A DNA stretch of 64,000 nt from Hymenobacter metallilatus (GCF_003944705.1 NZ_RWIS01000001.1:124001-188000), one strand, 5' to 3'; positions 8,303-17,294 are shown, counted from the first letter of the stretch. The notes: generated by a model from the letters alone, not told the origin. Translations and numbers: made by a program.

Positions 8303-9256
8303 TTAAATCAGATTCAGCCGGCCCAATAGCGCTGATTTAAACGAATTACCGATGGGTACTGGCAGCAGGGTGCTCCCCTGGTCGGCATTGCGCCCGGCCT
8401 CCACAATCAGGGCGTCGCTCTCAATGGAGATAATACGGTCCAGGCGCACGATGTACTTCCGGTGGACGCGGGCAAACTCCCGATTGGGCAGCTTGGCCTC
8501 CAGCTCCTTCATGGTGCTGTACACGGTGTACCGCTCCCGGCCGGAGTAAATGTTCACGTAGTCGCCCAGAGCCTCCACATACCGAATATCACAGGTTTTA
8601 ACGCGCACCAGCTTGTGGTCCTGCTTGATGAAGATTTCGTTCTGGCCTCCGTTCAGATACAACGATTCGGCGGCATCATTGGCCATACGCAATAGTCCTT
8701 CCAGTTTGATTTTTTCTTCCTCCAGCTGCCGCTGCATCCGGCGCAGCTCCAGATGAGCCACTACTTCCCGCGCCAGAATCCGCAGGGCCTCGCGCTGGGC
8801 CGCATTCAGGCGGCGGGGTACCTGGTCGATGGCGCAGATTGTGCCCAGGGCCTGGCCTTCGGGCGTAATTAGCGGATAACCCGCATAGAAGCGGATGTGC
8901 GGGTTGCCGGTTACCAGCTCATTCTGCTGAAATAAGGGGTCGGCCAAGGCATCTTCCACTTCATACAACGTATCGGCCTGAATAGTGTACTGGCAAAATG
9001 CTATTTCCCGGGCAGTACTTTGCACTCCCGGCAGGCCGGTTTTGGCCTTGAACCACTGCCGCTGCCCATCCAGCAAGGATACCAGGGAAATAGGGGTATC
9101 ACAGATAAAGGCTGCCAGCCGCACCAAATCGTCGAAGGCCGATTCAGGAGGGGTATCCATAATCTGATACGCTTCCAGCGCCTCCAGCCGTCTTACTTCT
9201 TCCGCCTGCGCAGGCTTCGACTTTATTTTTCGGGAAGAAATCTGTTTTGTGGGCAT
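8303..9256 (-). CDS. GAF-LytTR transcription regulator
   Basis: Cytoplasmic one-component regulator of 317 residues. Residues about 20-170 form a GAF domain of the type found in Bacteroidota sensor proteins (ALEAYQIMDTPPESAFDDLV, DGQRQWFKAKTG, GTICAIDQVPRRL). A short helix (LEEEKIKLEGLLRMANDA) joins it to a C-terminal LytTR DNA-binding domain from about residue 210 (YVEALGDYVNIY, FARVHRKYIVRLDRI). The GAF ligand is unknown. Usually such proteins bind paired direct repeats upstream of targets. No target is evident here. Transcribed alone, divergent from the tatA genes, with a 324-base gap between. Confidence 0.9.
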   Translation of the reverse strand: MPTKQISSRKIKSKPAQAEEVRRLEALEAYQIMDTPPESAFDDLVRLAAFICDTPISLVSLLDGQRQWFKAKTGLPGVQSTAREIAFCQYTIQADTLYEVEDALADPLFQQNELVTGNPHIRFYAGYPLITPEGQALGTICAIDQVPRRLNAAQREALRILAREVVAHLELRRMQRQLEEEKIKLEGLLRMANDAAESLYLNGGQNEIFIKQDHKLVRVKTCDIRYVEALGDYVNIYSGRERYTVYSTMKELEAKLPNREFARVHRKYIVRLDRIISIESDALIVEAGRNADQGSTLLPVPIGNSFKSALLGRLNLI

Positions 9257-9580
9257 TGGAAAAAGGGGAGCGGAGTAGAGTAGTGCACTAAATCGGGCGG
9301 GAAACTTTTTTCAAAATAGCATAGTAGCCAGAGTATTCCGGCTGCTCAACCGCTGAATATGGGCATTTTGCCGCCTAATGCCGGGCTTTTCTGGTTAGGG
9401 TTAGGGCAGGCAGATGAATACCACATGAAAGGGCCGCGGCACCCAGCTGATTGCCGGAAGAACCCGGCAAAACGGGAACTGATTTTGAAATTATGCGGTA
9501 CCTTTATCAATCCTAACGCGCATAAAGCTGCGTATAAGTAGCTTTGCCACCCCAAACTGGCCTAACGGCCTGCCCTTCGT
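9257..9580. promoter_or_regulatory. Divergent intergenic region with tatA -7 box
   Basis: Non-coding gap between the LytTR gene (-) and tatA (+). A Bacteroidota -7 box TAGCTTTG is at 9539-9546, 34 bases before the tatA ATG; no good -33 element is seen. A 7-bp hairpin (TTGCCGG 9451-9457, CCGGCAA 9464-9470) lies in the middle. Short ORFs here have no family features. Confidence 0.55.
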
Positions 9581-9805
9581 ATGAATTTTGCCACTCTTTT
9601 ACTTGGTATTGGCGGCTTAGGCGGCACCGAGATTCTGCTTATCGTGCTGGCTATTGTCCTGCTGTTTGGTGCCAAGCGTATTCCGGAGCTGTTCCGGGGC
9701 ATGGGCCAAGGCATCCGGGAGTTCAAGGATGCTTCCCGCGACGATAAGCCTGAGTTCCGGGACCGGCCCACCAACCCCAACGACCCGAACGCCCCCCGCG
9801 TGTAA
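9581..9805 (+). CDS. tatA: Twin-arginine translocase subunit TatA/E type
   Basis: Small inner-membrane protein of 74 residues that forms the TatA part of the Tat pathway for folded proteins. Seen: a single N-terminal transmembrane segment (EILLIVLAIVLLFGA), the conserved FG hinge (LLFGAKRIPEL) and an amphipathic helix (FRGMGQGIREFKDA), followed by a short charged tail. The second gene 12 bases downstream encodes a related protein sharing the string GIREFKDAS, so the pair looks like a tandem duplication. tatC is not in this window. ATG start at 9581, after a -7 box at 9539-9546. Confidence 0.93.
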   Translation: MNFATLLLGIGGLGGTEILLIVLAIVLLFGAKRIPELFRGMGQGIREFKDASRDDKPEFRDRPTNPNDPNAPRV

Positions 9806-9817
9806 CTGCTTGTAGCC

Positions 9818-10186
9818 ATGCACACTCCCATTTTTCTGTTTCTGGAAGGTATTGGCGGCGGTGAGCTGATGGTCATCGTGCTGTTCATTCTGATTTTCTT
9901 CGGGGCTAATAAGATTCCGGAGCTGGCACGCGGCCTGGGCAAAGGCATCCGCGAGTTCAAGGATGCCTCCCGCGAAATCCGTAGCGAGATTGAAAATGCC
10001 GGCAACCCCCAACAGCCGTACCAGCAGCAGTTTCAGCAGCAACCGTATCAGCAGCCCGTGTACCCGGCTCCGCCAGTAGCCGACGCCCCGGCTGCCGCTC
10101 CCCTGGCGCCTCCTATGGATGGCGGCATTACGCCCCCGGTAACGCCCGCGCCCGAAGAGCGCCCCCGCCCCGACCAGTTGAACTAA
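9818..10186 (+). CDS. Second TatA/E-type subunit with Gln/Pro-rich tail
   Basis: Protein of 122 residues with the same Tat architecture as its upstream neighbour: transmembrane segment (ELMVIVLFILIFFGA), hinge FFGANKIPEL and amphipathic helix (ARGLGKGIREFKDA). It differs by a long C-terminal tail of about 65 residues rich in Gln, Pro and Tyr (QQPYQQQFQQQPYQQPVY), likely unstructured. The tail is the only odd part; in TatA/TatB families tails vary in length. It starts 12 bases after tatA and ends 13 bases before gatA, so the three are probably cotranscribed. Whether it acts as TatA, TatB or TatE cannot be decided from sequence. Confidence 0.9.
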   Translation: MHTPIFLFLEGIGGGELMVIVLFILIFFGANKIPELARGLGKGIREFKDASREIRSEIENAGNPQQPYQQQFQQQPYQQPVYPAPPVADAPAAAPLAPPMDGGITPPVTPAPEERPRPDQLN

Positions 10187-10199
10187 ATTTTCTATCGTC

Positions 10200-11639
10200 T
10201 TGAGACGTTTTAACTCCCTCACGGAAGTTCGCCACGAGCTGACGGCAGGCACCACGACCTGCCGTCAGCTCGTGGAGTATTATCTGGATAATATCCGCCG
10301 CAAAGAGCACCTCAATGCCTTTCTGGAAGTGTGGCCCGAGGAAGCCCGGGCTCAGGCCGAGGCCGTAGATGCCAAGCTGGCCGCCGGTACGGCCGGTAAG
10401 CTGGCGGGCATGGTGCTGGGCCTGAAGGACGTGCTGGCCTACGAAGGCCACGCCCTGCAGAGCAGCAGCCACATCCTCGACGGATTCAAGTCGTTGTTTA
10501 CTGGCACGGCCGTACAGCGCCTGCTCGATGAGGATGCCATCCTGATTGGCCGCCAGAACTGCGACGAGTTTGCCATGGGGGCCTCCAACGAAACCTCATA
10601 CTTCGGGCCGGCCCGCAACGAGCTGGACCCCGAGCGGGTGCCCGGCGGTTCCTCGGGGGGCTCGGCCGTGGCCGTGCAGGCCGATATGTGCCTGGCATCC
10701 ATCGGCTCTGATACGGGCGGCTCGGTGCGGCAGCCGGCAGCGTTTTGCGGCATTGTGGGCTTCAAGCCAACGTATTCGCGCATTTCCCGCTACGGCCTGA
10801 TTGCCTACGCCTCTTCCTTCGACCAGATTGGCACCCTCACCCGCTCGGTGGAGGATGCTGCCCTGCTGCTGGAAGTAATGGCCGGCCCCGACCAGTTCGA
10901 CAGCACCGTGAGCCAGCGCGAGGTGCCGGCCTATAGCCAGCAGCTTACGCCCGCCCCGCACTACCGCATCGGCTATATCCGGGACTGCCTGGAGCGGCCG
11001 GGGCTGAACCCGGAAATCAAGGCCGCCACCGAGCAGGCCCTGGAGCAGCTGCGGGGGCAGGGCCACGTAGTAGAAGCCGTGGATTTCCCCTACCTCGACT
11101 TCATTGTGCCCACGTATTACATTCTCACCACGGCCGAGGCCAGCTCCAATTTGAGCCGCTACGACGGGGTGAAGTTTGGCTACCGCGCCCCGGATGCCAC
11201 CGACCTGGAGTCGTTGTACAAAAAGACGCGGGCCCAGGGCTTCGGGCCTGAGGTGCAGCGCCGCATTCTGCTGGGCACCTTCGTGCTGAGCGCCAGCTAC
11301 TACGACGCCTACTACACCAAGGCCCAGCGGGTGCGCCGCCTCATTAAGGAGAAAACCGACGAGCTGCTGCGCGAGTACGATTTCCTGGTGCTGCCTACCA
11401 CGCCTACTACGGCCTTCCGCATTGGCGACGTGAACAAGGACACGCTGGCCATGTACCTGGCCGATATTTTCACGGTGCAGGCTTCGTTGGCCGGGGTGCC
11501 GGCCATTTCGGTGCCCAACGGCACCGATGCCCAGGGTTTGCCTATTGGCTTACAGATACTGAGCGGAGCGTTCCGGGAAGAGCAGTTGCTGGCGTTTGCC
11601 AACTCGCTCACCTCAACGCTGACACCGGAGCTGGCTTAA
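10200..11639 (+). CDS. gatA: Asp-tRNA(Asn)/Glu-tRNA(Gln) amidotransferase subunit A
   Basis: Glutaminase subunit of GatCAB (479 residues), which supplies ammonia to amidate misacylated Glu-tRNA(Gln) or Asp-tRNA(Asn). The amidase signature is complete: catalytic Lys in GLKDVLAYEG, the Gly/Ser-rich loop PGGSSGGSAVAVQ, and the nucleophile Ser in SDTGGSVRQPAAF. The start is a TTG at 10200, since family similarity (RRFNSLTEVRHEL) begins there and no ATG occurs before 10314. It follows the tatA pair by 13 bases; gatB and gatC are not in the window. A strong hairpin lies 42 bases after the stop. Confidence 0.95.
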   Translation: MRRFNSLTEVRHELTAGTTTCRQLVEYYLDNIRRKEHLNAFLEVWPEEARAQAEAVDAKLAAGTAGKLAGMVLGLKDVLAYEGHALQSSSHILDGFKSLFTGTAVQRLLDEDAILIGRQNCDEFAMGASNETSYFGPARNELDPERVPGGSSGGSAVAVQADMCLASIGSDTGGSVRQPAAFCGIVGFKPTYSRISRYGLIAYASSFDQIGTLTRSVEDAALLLEVMAGPDQFDSTVSQREVPAYSQQLTPAPHYRIGYIRDCLERPGLNPEIKAATEQALEQLRGQGHVVEAVDFPYLDFIVPTYYILTTAEASSNLSRYDGVKFGYRAPDATDLESLYKKTRAQGFGPEVQRRILLGTFVLSASYYDAYYTKAQRVRRLIKEKTDELLREYDFLVLPTTPTTAFRIGDVNKDTLAMYLADIFTVQASLAGVPAISVPNGTDAQGLPIGLQILSGAFREEQLLAFANSLTSTLTPELA

Positions 11640-11680
11640 GGCGCTAGCCCGAAGCCCTGCCTAGGCCGTCGTTGCCCTTG

Positions 11681-11703
11681 CCCCCGGAGCACAGCTCCGG
11701 GGG
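11681..11703 (+). terminator. GC-rich hairpin after gatA
   Basis: A perfect 10-bp stem, CCCCCGGAGC (11681-11690) with GCTCCGGGGG (11694-11703), and a 3-base loop. No long T tract follows, so termination strength is uncertain. Confidence 0.6.
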
Positions 11704-11745
11704 ACACGTTCTGCCACCACTGGAGGGTGTTTTAAAGAATTCGTT

Positions 11746-11785
11746 TATTTTTGACAAAACGCTGGGCTGATACTCAGCGTTTTGT
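11746..11785 (+). promoter_or_regulatory. -7 box followed by a leader hairpin
   Basis: TATTTTTG at 11746-11753 matches the TAnnTTTG -7 box. Directly after it comes a perfect 11-bp inverted repeat, ACAAAACGCTG (11754-11764) and CAGCGTTTTGT (11775-11785), ending 33 bases before the transglycosylase start. If the box is used, most of the hairpin lies in the 5' leader. Confidence 0.5.
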
Positions 11786-11818
11786 GTCTTCGGCTGCTTT
11801 GCCCCAGCTCCCAGGTAA

Positions 11819-13771
11819 ATGATGAAGAAGTCGTTGTTGCGCGTTGCGGTACCTGCTCTCCTAGCGTCGGCCCTGACTCTGCCACTGGCGGCGCAGGTAC
11901 GGCCTCAGCTACCACCCGTGCCACCCGCCGCGCCCACCAACGACACGGTGCAGGTGAACCTGGAGCTGCTGCCCGATTCGCTGGCCGCCGCACCCGCACC
12001 CATCGACTCGTCCCGGCTGGCCTGGCTCCGTACGCCGCCCGAGCTGCGCGACCTGGTGGGGGACCGGATTGGGTGCATCGAGACGGAAATGCCCCACGCC
12101 TTCAACAACCACGTGCTGGCCTTCGTGCGGCTGTTTACGGAGCGGCAGCGGGGCTACACCCAGCGGGTACTGGAGCGGGAAAACCTGTACTTTCCGCTGT
12201 TTGAGAAGTACCTGGCCAAGTACAACCTGCCCCTCGACCTGAAGTACCTGGCCGTGGTGGAATCGGCCCTGATTCCGACAGCCAAGTCGCGGGTGGGCGC
12301 TACGGGGCTGTGGCAGTTCATGGGCCCCACGGCCAACGACCTGCGCCTGCGCCGCGACGAGTGGGTGGACGAGCGCATGAACCCGGAAAAAGCCACTGAG
12401 GCGGCCTGCAAGCACCTGCGCTACCTCTACGGGGTGTTCCATGACTGGGAAATGGTGCTGGCAGCCTACAACTGGGGTGCCGGAAACATGCAGCGGGTAG
12501 TGCGCCGCACCGGTAAGAAAACCTACTGGGAGGTACACCCCAACCTCCCGGCCGAAACCCGCAACTACGTGCCCACCTTCACGGCCATCATGTACGCCAT
12601 GAAGTACGCCAACGAGCATCAGCTGCACTCCCCTACCCTGCACTACCAGCAGGCGGAGGCAATGGACACGCTGCAGCTGGGGGGGCGGGCCTTCGATATG
12701 ACCCGCCTGGCCCGGGCCTGCGGCTACGCCGACTCCCTGGCCCTGCTGCGCCTGAACCCGGAGCTGCGCAAACCCTGGCTGCCCACCGGCTACCGGCCCT
12801 ACACCGTGCAGCTGCCCGCGGCGGCCCGCCCGGCCCTGGCTGCGGTGGACCGGGAAACGCTGTTTGACTACTGCCGGCCCCAGGCCGAACTACCCGCTCC
12901 GCTGCCCTTGCGTTCCGTGCTGCTGGCCGGAGTTGAGCCTTTCCCGACCCCTAACAGCCCCATAGCCGCTAAACCAGCCGCCGCGCAGCCGCGCTACCGG
13001 CGCGTACGCCACACGGTGAAGCGCGGGGAAACGGTAGCCTCGGTGGCCGAGCAGTACGCCGTTACAGCGGCTCAGGTACGGCGCTGGAACGAGCTGGGCC
13101 GAAGCAACTCCCTGGCGTCGCGGCGGCAGCTGGTAGTATTTGTACCCTCGGCCGCGCCTGCACCGGCTCCGCAGCCCAGCGCCCCCACTGCTGCCACTAT
13201 AAAACGGGCAGCACCGGTACGGGCAGTAAAAGCTGCAGCTGTTCCGGAGCCCGAGGACACCACCGAAGCGCCGGCTCTGGTCCGTACGGCTGCGGCCCGC
13301 CCTGCTACGCGGCCCGTAGCCCGGAAAGCATTGCCCGCGGAGGCTGCCCCACCCAAAACGGCCGAGGCCGACGACACCGTACCGGCTACCTACCTGGTCC
13401 GCTCCGGCGACTTCCTGGAGAAAATAGCCCGCACCCATGGTCTCACCATTGCGCAGCTGAAAGCCTGGAACGCCCTAAAGGGTGAAACTGTGCAGCCCGG
13501 CCAGCGGCTGAACCTGCGTGCCACGGCCGAAGCTACTATCGAGCTGGCTGCCGCTACCCGTGAGGTGGCCACGCAGCGCCCGGCAACCCGGCCGGCTTCC
13601 GCTGCCAGTGGGGGTACCCCGGTGCCCCAGGTGCATCTGGTGCAGCCCGGCGACACGCTCTACAACATTTCCCGCCGCTACCAGGGTCTCACGGTGGAAA
13701 AGCTGCGGGAGCTAAACCACCTGCAGTCGGATGAGGTGAAGCCCGGCCAGAAGCTGATTGTACGCAGCTAA
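11819..13771 (+). CDS. LysM-containing lytic transglycosylase (MltD-like)
   Basis: Exported peptidoglycan-cleaving enzyme of 650 residues. Signal peptide at the N-terminus (SLLRVAVPALLASALTLPLA). SLT domain around residues 120-240, with the catalytic Glu in YLAVVESALIPTAKSRVGA and the family motifs GLWQFMGPTA and AAYNWGAGN. Three LysM domains follow, at about residues 395-440 (HTVKRGETVASVAEQYAV), 520-570 (YLVRSGDFLEKIARTHGL) and 600-648 (HLVQPGDTLYNISRRYQGL), separated by Ala/Pro-rich linkers. This order is that of MltD. The start is ATGATG at 11819. It stands alone between two strong non-coding structures, so it is probably monocistronic. Confidence 0.94.
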   Translation: MMKKSLLRVAVPALLASALTLPLAAQVRPQLPPVPPAAPTNDTVQVNLELLPDSLAAAPAPIDSSRLAWLRTPPELRDLVGDRIGCIETEMPHAFNNHVLAFVRLFTERQRGYTQRVLERENLYFPLFEKYLAKYNLPLDLKYLAVVESALIPTAKSRVGATGLWQFMGPTANDLRLRRDEWVDERMNPEKATEAACKHLRYLYGVFHDWEMVLAAYNWGAGNMQRVVRRTGKKTYWEVHPNLPAETRNYVPTFTAIMYAMKYANEHQLHSPTLHYQQAEAMDTLQLGGRAFDMTRLARACGYADSLALLRLNPELRKPWLPTGYRPYTVQLPAAARPALAAVDRETLFDYCRPQAELPAPLPLRSVLLAGVEPFPTPNSPIAAKPAAAQPRYRRVRHTVKRGETVASVAEQYAVTAAQVRRWNELGRSNSLASRRQLVVFVPSAAPAPAPQPSAPTAATIKRAAPVRAVKAAAVPEPEDTTEAPALVRTAAARPATRPVARKALPAEAAPPKTAEADDTVPATYLVRSGDFLEKIARTHGLTIAQLKAWNALKGETVQPGQRLNLRATAEATIELAAATREVATQRPATRPASAASGGTPVPQVHLVQPGDTLYNISRRYQGLTVEKLRELNHLQSDEVKPGQKLIVRS

Positions 13772-13817
13772 GCCCTGCCTCTGTCCACCCGCCTGACCGG
13801 GCGCTGCCTATTTTCAT

Positions 13818-13924
13818 GTAGCGCGCAGCTCCGCTTCGGGCACGAGCCGCAGGCGAGTTCCCCGCGGATGGAGCAATACCGGGATACTCGCTCCGCTCGT
13901 GCGCGAAGCGGAGCTGCGCGCTAC
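13818..13924. repeat. REPIN-like palindrome with GTAG/CTAC ends
   Basis: A 29-base arm at 13818-13846, starting GTAGCGCGCAGCTCC, matches the reverse complement of 13896-13924 with one mismatch. Each arm can also fold on itself (clear in the right copy: GCGCG, AGC, loop, GCT, CGCGC). A GTAG tetranucleotide next to a small hairpin, doubled in inverted order, is the layout of REP doublets mobilised by RAYT transposases. No RAYT gene is in the window. Confidence 0.72.
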
Positions 13925-13935
13925 TGCCTGGCTTT

Positions 13936-13965
13936 TTTGTATCCGGGCGGCGGGGCGTACCTTTG
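13936..13965 (+). promoter_or_regulatory. Promoter for malic enzyme
   Basis: -33 element TTTG (13936-13939), an 18-base spacer, and -7 element TACCTTTG (13958-13965): both match the Bacteroidota consensus. The malic enzyme ATG lies about 70 bases downstream. The right arm of the REPIN-like repeat ends just upstream. Confidence 0.7.
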
Positions 13966-14034
13966 ACGCGGGTTGATTTTGCCCCATCTTGCTTCCTTGC
14001 CCATTGGCAGGAAGTCCACCCACCGCCCTCCCGT

Positions 14035-16311
14035 ATGCTGAAAATAAATAAACAGGACGCCCTCAACTACCACTCCCAGAGCCCCGCCGGCAAAATTGAG
14101 GTAATTCCCACCAAGCCCGTGAGTACCCAGCTGGACCTGGCCCTGGCTTACTCGCCGGGGGTAGCGGAACCCTGCAAAGCCATTGCCGCCAACCCCGATG
14201 ATGTGTACAAATATACCGCTAAGGGTAATCTGGTGGGCGTTATCAGCAACGGCACGGCGGTGCTGGGCCTGGGCAACATTGGGCCCGATGCCTCTAAGCC
14301 GGTGATGGAAGGCAAAGGCGTACTGTTCAAGAAGTTTGCGGGCATCGACTGCTTCGATATTGAAATTGACGCCACCGACCCCGACGAGTTCATCCGCATT
14401 GTAAAGAGCCTGGAGCCTACGTTTGGGGGCATCAACCTGGAGGATATCAAGGCCCCGGAATGTTTCCGCATCGAGACGGCCCTGCGGGAACAGATGAACA
14501 TTCCGCTGATGCACGACGACCAGCACGGCACGGCTATTATCTCCTCGGCGGCGCTGCTGAACGGCCTGGAGCTGGTGGGCAAGAAAATTGAGGAAATCCG
14601 GATGGTGGTGAGCGGGGCGGGAGCCGCGGCCATCAGCTGCCTGCGCCTGTACGTGGCCCTGGGCCTCAAGCGGGAAAACGTGGTGGTGTTTGATAAGGAC
14701 GGCATCATTACGCCTCAGCGCACCGATTTGGCCGAGCTACAGCTGCAGTTTGCCACTACCCGCGCCATCAGCACCCTGGCTGAAGCCCTGGATGGAGCCG
14801 ACGTGTTCCTGGGCCTCTCGGCGGCCAACGTGCTGCCGGCCGAGCTGCTGCTGAAAATGGCCCACGACCCCATCGTGTTTGCCCTGGCCAACCCCGACCC
14901 GGAAATTGCCTACGAGGTGGCCATGGCTACGCGCCCCGACATCATTATGGCCACCGGCCGCTCCGACCACCCTAACCAGGTGAACAACGTGCTGGGCTTC
15001 CCCTATATTTTCCGGGGGGCGCTGGACGTACGGGCCACCGAAATCAACGAGGCCATGAAGCTGGCGGCCGTGAAAGCGCTGTCGGACCTGGCCAAGGACG
15101 CTGTGCCGGAAATGGTGAACAAGGCCTACGGCGACAACACCCTGAGCTTCGGGCGCACCTACCTGATTCCGAAGCCCCTGGACCCGCGCCTGATTACGGC
15201 CGTGAGCCCCGCCGTGGCCAAAGCCGCCATGGACAGCGGCGTGGCCCGCATCCACATCGACGACTGGTTTGCCTACGAGGACGAGCTGCGCGCCCGCCTG
15301 GGCGTGAATCAGAAGCTGATGAACCGCATTACGCAGGCGGCCCGCAGCAACCCCAAGCGCGTGGTATTTGCCGAGGGCGACACCTACAAAATCCTCAAGG
15401 CCGCCCAGATTCTGCACGACGAGGGTATTGCCCAGCCCATTCTGCTGGGCAACCGGGAGAAAATTGCCCGCATTGCCCAGGAGAATTCCCTGGACCTGGA
15501 AGGCTGCCAGATCATCGATATTCTGCAGGAGGAAGCCAAGCGCGAGGAGTTTGCCAACCTGTTTTATGAGAAGCGGCAGCGCCGGGGCATTACGCTCTAC
15601 GAGGGGCGCCGCCTGCTGCGGGAGCGGAACTACTTCGGCTCGATGATGCTGGAGACCGGCGAGGCCGACGCCTTCATCACCGGCCTGAGCAAAGACTACG
15701 GCAAGAGCATTGTGCCTTCCCTGCAAGTCATTGGGGTGGCCGAGGGCGTGAAGCGGGTGGCTTCCATGTACATCATCCAGCACAAGAAGGGCCCCTTCTT
15801 CTTCGCCGATACCACTGTGAACATCGACCCCACGGCCGAGGAAATGGTGGAAATTATCGGCCTCACGGCCCGGGCAGTGAAGTTTTTCGATGCCGAGCCG
15901 AAAGTGGCGGTTATCAGCTACTCCAACTTCGGCTCCAACCCCGGTGAGCTGCCCGACAAGGCCCGTCGCGCCACCGAGCTGGCCAAAGCCCGCTTCCCCG
16001 AGCTGCTACTGGACGGGGAAATGCAGGCCAACACGGCCCTCAACCCCGATTTGCTGCGCGAGCAGTACCCCTTCTCGGAGCTGGCCGCCCACGGCGGGGC
16101 CAACACCCTCATCTTCCCCAACGTCATCAGCGGCAATATCGCCTACAAGGTCATTCAGGAAATCGGGGGTGCCGAGGTAATCGGGCCCATCCTGATGGGG
16201 ATGCGCAAGCCGGTGCACATTTTGCAACTGGGCGCTTCGGTGCGGGAAATTGTGAACATGGCCGCCATTGCGGTGGTAGATGCCCAGCAGCCCGACGGGA
16301 AGGGGCTGTAA
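14035..16311 (+). CDS. maeB: NADP-dependent malic enzyme with phosphotransacetylase-like C-terminus
   Basis: Two-domain enzyme of 758 residues that decarboxylates malate to pyruvate with NAD(P). Residues about 10-400 form the malic enzyme part: the malic motif SPGVAEPCKAIA, the metal-site segment with HDDQHGTAII, and the Rossmann loop VVSGAGAAAISCLRLY. Residues about 430-755 form a PTA_PTB-like domain (RVVFAEGDTYKILKAA, YSNFGSNPGELPDKA), thought regulatory in MaeB-type enzymes. The ATG at 14035 is chosen because it gives the usual MaeB length and N-terminus (LKINKQDALNYHSQSPAGKI); an upstream TTG overlaps the promoter. Length and order are normal. Confidence 0.96.
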   Translation: MLKINKQDALNYHSQSPAGKIEVIPTKPVSTQLDLALAYSPGVAEPCKAIAANPDDVYKYTAKGNLVGVISNGTAVLGLGNIGPDASKPVMEGKGVLFKKFAGIDCFDIEIDATDPDEFIRIVKSLEPTFGGINLEDIKAPECFRIETALREQMNIPLMHDDQHGTAIISSAALLNGLELVGKKIEEIRMVVSGAGAAAISCLRLYVALGLKRENVVVFDKDGIITPQRTDLAELQLQFATTRAISTLAEALDGADVFLGLSAANVLPAELLLKMAHDPIVFALANPDPEIAYEVAMATRPDIIMATGRSDHPNQVNNVLGFPYIFRGALDVRATEINEAMKLAAVKALSDLAKDAVPEMVNKAYGDNTLSFGRTYLIPKPLDPRLITAVSPAVAKAAMDSGVARIHIDDWFAYEDELRARLGVNQKLMNRITQAARSNPKRVVFAEGDTYKILKAAQILHDEGIAQPILLGNREKIARIAQENSLDLEGCQIIDILQEEAKREEFANLFYEKRQRRGITLYEGRRLLRERNYFGSMMLETGEADAFITGLSKDYGKSIVPSLQVIGVAEGVKRVASMYIIQHKKGPFFFADTTVNIDPTAEEMVEIIGLTARAVKFFDAEPKVAVISYSNFGSNPGELPDKARRATELAKARFPELLLDGEMQANTALNPDLLREQYPFSELAAHGGANTLIFPNVISGNIAYKVIQEIGGAEVIGPILMGMRKPVHILQLGASVREIVNMAAIAVVDAQQPDGKGL

Positions 16312-16320
16312 TAAAACGGG

Positions 16321-16350
16321 TGTCATTCCGAGCAGCGCGAGGAATCTGGG
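16321..16350. repeat. Half of a TGTCATTCCGAGC interspersed element
   Basis: TGTCATTCCGAGCAGC followed by GCGAGGAATCTGGG resembles a widespread bacterial interspersed palindrome and is related in style to the element at 29101-29203. Only one half is present; no inverted partner was found nearby. Confidence 0.5.
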
Positions 16351-16733
16351 AGGGCCTTTCCACGAAGGCAACCCGGGTTTCTGGCGCTGCCGGCGTTTGT
16401 GGGCAGTAGCACAAAGTCCCGCGCCTGCCGGCTACCACGTGCGTTTTGCCTGATTACCATGACTCCTGCGGCGTTCCGATACTATTTTCAGTTCCTGGGA
16501 AAGTCTGATTCACGGCAATTTTTCTGGTGATGCCCTTCCCGGCTTCGTAATTTCCTCCTTATTCCTGCCTCTGTGCTGCACATTTCCTCGCCGGCCACCA
16601 GCCGGGCCCGGAATTAGTCCCTTGCCTCCTTCACTCTTCCTATTGCTCTACTTTGTCCCTCGTTGTGTGGCCGGTGGCCGCGGCGGCCACCGGCGGGACA
16701 AGCTTTTTTGTTTTACCCTATTCTCTTATTCCA
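16351..16733. other. Non-coding stretch with leader hairpin
   Basis: No gene is supported here. A TACTTTG string (16649-16655), close to a -7 box, is followed by an 11-bp GC-rich hairpin (GCCGGTGGCCG 16670-16680 with CGGCCACCGGC 16684-16694) and a T-rich run, ending about 20 bases before the lipoprotein ATG at 16734. It could be a terminator for upstream reads or an attenuator in the lipoprotein leader. The rest is plain GC-rich DNA. Confidence 0.45.
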
Positions 16734-17294
16734 ATGAGACTGTACCCCATTCCCTGGCTGCTGCTGCTGACGCTGGCGGCCTGTAAAAAAGATGAAGTAG
16801 ACGCCCTGCCCAAAGCCACGCAGGACGGGCGCGGTACAATGGGCTGTTTGGTGGAGGGCAAAGCCTGGACGCCCTACATCGCCCCCCAACTGGGCGGCGG
16901 CAGCCCCTACGTGGCGTATTACCGGTACCGCACGAGCCCAGGCGTGGCGCTAACGATGCTTTTCACCCGCAACGCGCGCGATAAAACACCTGCCTCCAGC
17001 ATCTATTTTTTTCTCCCCAATACCGTAGGCCCTGGTTCTGTGGCGCTAGACCAGCCAGCCGACCCCATACGCGCTTCTTTCAATCCAGCTTATGCTAACT
17101 ACTCTGACTATAAAACCGGCTTACAAGTGGATTATCTAACCGGCCCAACGGCCCCGGGCACGCTCACACTTACACGCTTCGACACGGTGGCCCGGGTGGC
17201 CTCCGGCACGTTCAGTTTTACGGCCCGTGCCCTCGATGGTAGCACCGTACAAGTAACCGATGGCCGCTTTGACGTGCGCTTAGAAAAGCGCTGA
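16734..17294 (+). CDS. Small exported lipoprotein, unknown function
   Basis: Protein of 186 residues with a lipoprotein signal (WLLLLTLAACKK, lipidated Cys at residue 17). The mature part starts with a charged spacer, then GTMGCLVEGKAWTPY, a string recalling a group of Bacteroidota lipoproteins of unknown function, and continues as a probable beta sandwich ending in TDGRFDVRLEKR. The ATG at 16734 is chosen over an in-frame upstream start because it gives the lipobox at the right place. It precedes the large secreted lipase-like gene by 45 bases on the same strand, so they may be cotranscribed. No catalytic motif is seen. Confidence 0.75.
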   Translation: MRLYPIPWLLLLTLAACKKDEVDALPKATQDGRGTMGCLVEGKAWTPYIAPQLGGGSPYVAYYRYRTSPGVALTMLFTRNARDKTPASSIYFFLPNTVGPGSVALDQPADPIRASFNPAYANYSDYKTGLQVDYLTGPTAPGTLTLTRFDTVARVASGTFSFTARALDGSTVQVTDGRFDVRLEKR

